Source of the DNA: DASVDK01 sp036562265 [NCBI: Thermodesulfobacteriota bacterium]
GTDB lineage: Bacteria > DASVDK01
DNA length: 6,894 bases
Reading direction: 5' to 3'
NCBI GenBank assembly: GCA_036562265.1
Contig: DATCKS010000379.1
Location: 1 to 6,894, forward strand
A model generated the notes under the pieces. The model was not told where the DNA came from. It worked only from the letters and a program-made list of their open reading frames with translations, and did not search any database. A program made the translations under genes and the position numbers. Below, in pieces: positions 6,465 to 6,894 of this stretch. Position 1 is the stretch's first letter. Each line of letters starts with the position of its first letter.

Positions 6465-6894
6465 TTGGCGCTCGCCACCCGACTCCAGGGGCTGCTGCTG
6501 GTCGCGGCGACCACGGTCGCGATGCCGTTCGTTCCCTCCGGGGACGCCTTCGCGACCGAGCCGGAGCCGGCGTTTGCGATCGCCGTGCCGGCGGAGTTCG
6601 TCGCCCCGACGGCGGCGCCGCCCGGCCTCTCGGGCGCCCTCGCGCCGACGCGCGTCGACGCGCCGGTCGAGACGTCGACCAGCCTCTCGAGTTCCGCTCC
6701 GATCGTCTCCGTCACGCCTACCGCGTTCGCCCCCACGCCAGTCCCGATGGCCTCCCCCTTCGCGGCCGCCGAGCCGGCGCCGCCGGCCTCCGCGAGCCGG
6801 CCGGAGCCGTCGTCTCCGGCGGTCGAGGCGGTCGTCGGTGGGGAGGCGGTCACGCCGACGCCTCCCGCCGCGCCGTCGCCGGAGCCGGCGTCGG
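6465..6894 (+). CDS. Exported Pro/Ala/Ser/Thr-rich protein, N-terminal part
   Basis: No family is recognisable in the 143 residues visible; the gene continues past the right edge. Residues 1-30 form a signal peptide: Arg6, a hydrophobic core (LQGLLLVAATTVAM, 7-20) and a likely signal peptidase I site DAFA before Thr31. From 31 on the chain is low-complexity, built of Pro, Ala, Ser, Thr, Val and Glu with short elements such as PEPA, TPTP and APSPEP. There is no cysteine and no further hydrophobic span. Such segments usually act as extended linkers through the envelope in front of a folded domain, which would lie outside the window. Support for the strand comes from the signal peptide, the GGAGG, the upstream promoter and GC-rich third codon positions. 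The minus-strand frame across the same bases lacks these features. It is transcribed divergently from the lipoprotein gene, which suggests a shared envelope theme only as inference. Confidence 0.68.
   Translation, partial: MALATRLQGLLLVAATTVAMPFVPSGDAFATEPEPAFAIAVPAEFVAPTAAPPGLSGALAPTRVDAPVETSTSLSSSAPIVSVTPTAFAPTPVPMASPFAAAEPAPPASASRPEPSSPAVEAVVGGEAVTPTPPAAPSPEPAS

Noticed and set aside
6248-6853. A 201-codon minus-strand open frame opposite the exported protein
   Set aside because: It is low-complexity Ala/Gly/Ser/Thr with no signal peptide or domain, crosses both divergent promoters and runs into the lipoprotein start. The plus strand has the better start signals.

Overview
This is a 6.9 kb, very GC-rich window in which nearly every base belongs to a gene. 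GC dominates third codon positions, so long open frames appear on the wrong strand throughout. The Gram-negative character is inferred from a predicted lipoprotein with a lipobox and from a sigma-54 type NtrB/NtrC pair. No rRNA or lineage marker is present, so the phylum stays open. Acidobacteriota, Deltaproteobacteria-type lineages and Rokubacteria/Methylomirabilota-like bacteria are all compatible guesses. No mobile element, tRNA, rRNA or CRISPR array was seen.

Region 1 (5533 down to 1, minus strand) is a compact five-gene transcription unit in the order dusB (tRNA-dihydrouridine synthase), ntrB (soluble PAS sensor kinase), ntrC (sigma-54 activator), thiE (thiamine-phosphate synthase), then an M20-family metallopeptidase/deacylase cut by the left edge. 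The junctions are 9 bp, 4 bp, a 1-base overlap (TGATG) and a 4-base overlap (GTGA), so translational coupling is likely. A good sigma-70-type promoter (TTGCCG, 17 bp, TAGAAT) lies just before dusB. A perfect 11-bp palindrome covers its predicted start point. The dusB-ntrB-ntrC order matches the classical nifR3-ntrB-ntrC operon of alphaproteobacteria. The thiE and M20 genes attached behind it are the less expected part.

Region 2 (6251 to 5559, minus strand) is a separate lipoprotein gene. A probable beta-sandwich domain is interrupted by a strikingly Tyr/Trp/Phe-rich segment.

Region 3 (6252 to 6464) is a divergent promoter region. Two back-to-back perfect TTGACA boxes are arranged as an inverted repeat, one driving the lipoprotein gene leftward and one driving a gene rightward.

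Region 4 (6465 to the right edge, plus strand) is the start of a gene for an exported protein: a signal peptide, then a long Pro/Ala/Ser/Thr-rich low-complexity segment that runs off the window.

Nothing here is convincingly a new defence or mobile system. The points worth a second look are the dusB operator-like palindrome, the symmetrical divergent promoter, the aromatic-rich lipoprotein, the receiver-domain insertion in NtrC, and the coupling of nitrogen-type regulators to thiE and an M20 enzyme.
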